Positions 61,793-64,000 of a DNA stretch of 64,000 nucleotides are shown here, one piece after another. Source of the DNA: Patescibacteria group bacterium. GTDB taxonomy: Bacteria > Patescibacteriota > Microgenomatia > UBA1406 > GWC2-37-13. Below the pieces are notes generated by a model, which saw only the letters and a program-made list of their open reading frames with translations, did no database searches and was not told the DNA's origin. Positions within the stretch are counted from its first letter, which is position 1, and every line of letters begins with the position of its first letter. Both the position numbers and the translations under genes were made by a program. Location: NCBI GenBank assembly GCA_026004415.1, contig BPJC01000001.1, positions 186,001 to 250,000 on the forward strand, in the 5' to 3' direction.

Positions 61793-64000
61793 ATGTATAA
61801 ACCTAATAAGCAACAACAAGAAGCTATAGAGTATACTGGCGGACCTTTGTTAATAATTGCAGGTCCTGGTACTGGTAAAACCTTTGTTATTACTGAAAAA
61901 ATAAAGTATCTTATAAATAATTTAGGTGTTAATCCTGAGTCTGTTTTAGCGTTGACATTTACTGAAAAAGCCGCAAGAGAAATGGAAGATAGAGTAGATC
62001 AAAGTCTGCCTTATGGTTATTTTCAGATGAGTATCTCAACCTTTCATTCATTTGCTGATAAAGTTTTAAAAGACGAGGCTTATAATATTGGTCTTCCTAT
62101 GGATTATAAACTTATTACTGATCCTGAAGCTATTATCTTCTTTAGAAAGCATTTGTTTGAGTTTCCTTTAGAGTATTTTAGACCATTAGGTAATCCTTCT
62201 AAGTTTATATCAGCTATCATAAAGTATTTTTCCAGATTAAAAGATGAGAATATAACTGCAGATGACTATATCAATTGGGTAAAAAATAAATCTGATTGGC
62301 AGACAGATGAAGAGTTTAAAAAACATAAAGAGTTGTCAAGCACTTATAAAATTTATCAGCAATTAAAGATTGATAATGGTTTTATGGATTTTTCAGATCT
62401 TTTGTTATATTTATTAGAACTTTTTAAAACTCGTAAAAATATTTTGAACAAATATAAATCTTTGTATAGGTATATACTTATTGACGAGTTTCAAGATACA
62501 AATTTAATTCAGTATGAGTTAATCAAGTTGCTGGCTCCAAACTCTGATAAGCCAAACTTAACTGTTGTCGGCGATGATTCTCAGGCAATATATAAGTTTA
62601 GGGGAGCGTCTGTTTCTAATATTTTGAGTTTTAAACAAGATTATCCTGATTGCAAAATGATTACTCTTATAGAAAACTATAGGTCTGATCAATCAATATT
62701 GAACTTGTCTTATGATCTTATTCAAAATAACAATCCAGACACTTTAGAGTATAGATTAAAGATTAGTAAAAAACTTACTGCAAATCAGAGTTTTTCTGGT
62801 AGTCAGATAGATCTGTTTGTTTTTGATAATGAACAACTTGAAGCAGAGAAGGTTGTTGAAAAAATTGAGTCATTAGTTAAACAGCATAAATTAAAGTATA
62901 GCGATTTTGCTATTTTAGCTAGGGCTAATAATCAGTTGGAGCCGTTTATAAGAGTTTTGGTGTCTAAAGGAATTCCTTATCAGTTGTCTGGTTCTTTAAA
63001 GTTATTTAGAAGACCTGAGATAAAAGAGCTGATTGCGTATCTGAACTTTATTAGCAATCCTTCTGATTCTGTTTCGTTGTATAGAGTGTTGCGGATGTCG
63101 GTATTTGATATAGATCCTATTGATTTGAAGTTATTGTTAGATTTTAGCAAAAAGATAAATTATTCTTTTTATGTAGCTTTAAAACTTTATTTATCTTATT
63201 TTGTATCTGAAATTCAATCTGAGTTTAATAAAGAAAGTTATAAAAAATATTTGCCTAAAATTAGAGAACAGAGCATTAGGCAATTAGTCAAAGCAGTTAA
63301 GATTTTTGATAAGCATCTTCAGGCTCCTGAGACTGAGAATGCAGGTTTTTTGCTTTATGACTTTCTTGAAAAAACTGGGTATCTTAAAACTTTAAATAGA
63401 GTTAAATCTGAATATGATGAAGAAAAACTTTTAAATGTCTCAAGGTTTTTTTCTTATTTAAAAGAGTTAGAGACAAAGAACAAGGAGTTAACAGTGCTTC
63501 AGGCAGTTGAGTATGTTAATATGTGTTTGCAGATGGGAGATTCTCCTTCGGCTGTTCAGGATAATTTTCTCATTGAGAATAACGCTGTAAATTTAATGAC
63601 TGTCCACTCGGCTAAAGGGTTGGAGTTTAATACTGTTTTTGTTGTTTCTTTAGTTAAAGAAAGATTCCCGTCTCGCAATCAGTCTGATCCCATTGAGGTT
63701 CCTATAGAACTTATTAAAGAGATTTTGCCAGAGGGTGATTTTCATATTCAAGAGGAGAGAAGATTGTTTTATGTTGCTTTGACAAGGGCAAAAGAGAGAT
63801 TGTTTTTGACAGCGGCAAAGTACTACGCTGAAGGTAAAAGATTGAAAAAGTTATCACCCTTTTTATATGAAATATTTGATGAGGAGTTTATAAATCGTAG
63901 GTATTCTCAATCTGAATCAACTGATTCTCAGTTGTTTTTGTTTAGTTTTAACTCTGAATCTGGCAAAGATTCTCAGTTTTCTTCTATTTTAAACAAAAAA
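61793..64000 (+). CDS. UvrD/PcrA-type superfamily 1 DNA helicase (3' end beyond the window)
   Basis: An open frame from the ATG at 61793 to the window end (736 codons). Motifs: Q-motif PNKQQQEAIEYTGGPL, Walker A AGPGTGKT, LTFTEKAAREM, Walker B YILIDEFQDTN, VVGDDSQAIYKFRGA, LIENYRS, MTVHSAKGLEFNTVFV and the final VALTRAKERL. It unwinds DNA in repair or replication restart. A TATAAA box (61781-61786) lies 6 nt before the start. Confidence 0.93.
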   Translation, partial: MYKPNKQQQEAIEYTGGPLLIIAGPGTGKTFVITEKIKYLINNLGVNPESVLALTFTEKAAREMEDRVDQSLPYGYFQMSISTFHSFADKVLKDEAYNIGLPMDYKLITDPEAIIFFRKHLFEFPLEYFRPLGNPSKFISAIIKYFSRLKDENITADDYINWVKNKSDWQTDEEFKKHKELSSTYKIYQQLKIDNGFMDFSDLLLYLLELFKTRKNILNKYKSLYRYILIDEFQDTNLIQYELIKLLAPNSDKPNLTVVGDDSQAIYKFRGASVSNILSFKQDYPDCKMITLIENYRSDQSILNLSYDLIQNNNPDTLEYRLKISKKLTANQSFSGSQIDLFVFDNEQLEAEKVVEKIESLVKQHKLKYSDFAILARANNQLEPFIRVLVSKGIPYQLSGSLKLFRRPEIKELIAYLNFISNPSDSVSLYRVLRMSVFDIDPIDLKLLLDFSKKINYSFYVALKLYLSYFVSEIQSEFNKESYKKYLPKIREQSIRQLVKAVKIFDKHLQAPETENAGFLLYDFLEKTGYLKTLNRVKSEYDEEKLLNVSRFFSYLKELETKNKELTVLQAVEYVNMCLQMGDSPSAVQDNFLIENNAVNLMTVHSAKGLEFNTVFVVSLVKERFPSRNQSDPIEVPIELIKEILPEGDFHIQEERRLFYVALTRAKERLFLTAAKYYAEGKRLKKLSPFLYEIFDEEFINRRYSQSESTDSQLFLFSFNSESGKDSQFSSILNKK

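Overview
The window looks like a chromosome segment of a Candidate Phyla Radiation (Patescibacteria) bacterium, probably near Microgenomates/Katanobacteria. This is inferred from the very AT-rich, T-rich coding sequence, the pared-down housekeeping proteins (short IF2, AspRS without its GAD insert, Lon-like ATPase without protease), the DUF4012 and DUF3048 envelope proteins, and the small tightly packed operons. TGA is used as a normal stop (for example secD and archease), so the code is standard.

Layout. 1-5.7 kb: end of an unknown gene, prfB, a broken actin-like/LytR_C gene, dnaG and rpoD. 5.7-10.9 kb: two glycosyltransferases divergent from a MacAB-type export operon. 10.9-18.7 kb: base-excision repair (mutM, an nth fused to a CoA-binding domain), tRNA-Cys, YggT, a frameshifted acyltransferase, an RNA-repair operon (archease, rtcB, ykuK) and a Lon-like ATPase. 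18.7-31.5 kb: groES-groEL with a clear terminator, cca, secDF, envelope genes, 2H phosphodiesterase, DUF4012 protein and ribosomal L25. 31.6-36.3 kb: nusA-infB-(degenerate NrnA-like) facing rodZ-like and efp. 36.6-43 kb: hrcA-grpE-dnaK-dnaJ, aspS, DD-carboxypeptidase. 43-49.4 kb: membrane proteins, hydroxyacid dehydrogenase, tRNA-Tyr and tRNA-Asp, a strongly frameshifted ion-transport cluster and an HD-domain protein.

49.7-60.56 kb is a mobile island at the 3' end of tRNA-Ser(CGA). A large serine recombinase lies next to the tRNA between two perfect 60-bp inverted repeats. Then come two cassettes, each enclosed by its own matched inverted terminal repeats and each opening with a related XRE regulator. 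Cassette 1 carries a HEAT-repeat/DNA methyltransferase fusion, a PD-(D/E)XK endonuclease and a PHP/SMC-type (TrlF-like) ATPase: a restriction/defence module. Cassette 2 carries two RibD_C-type reductase genes (one with a TAG for TGG), a SnoaL-like protein, a truncated glyoxalase-like gene and a NUDIX-like protein. Copies of the recombinase 3' end with the att core mark every boundary in alternating orientation. The recombinase therefore sits in a potentially invertible segment, and inversion would exchange its C-terminus. This is the most unusual structure in the window.

After the island come a secreted protein and a UvrD-type helicase that runs off the end. Across the window Shine-Dalgarno motifs are almost absent, and many first genes of operons have a TATAAT-like box only 6-10 nt before the start codon, suggesting leaderless transcripts. 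Stress genes show a degenerate CIRCE at hrcA and a different perfect palindrome at groES.
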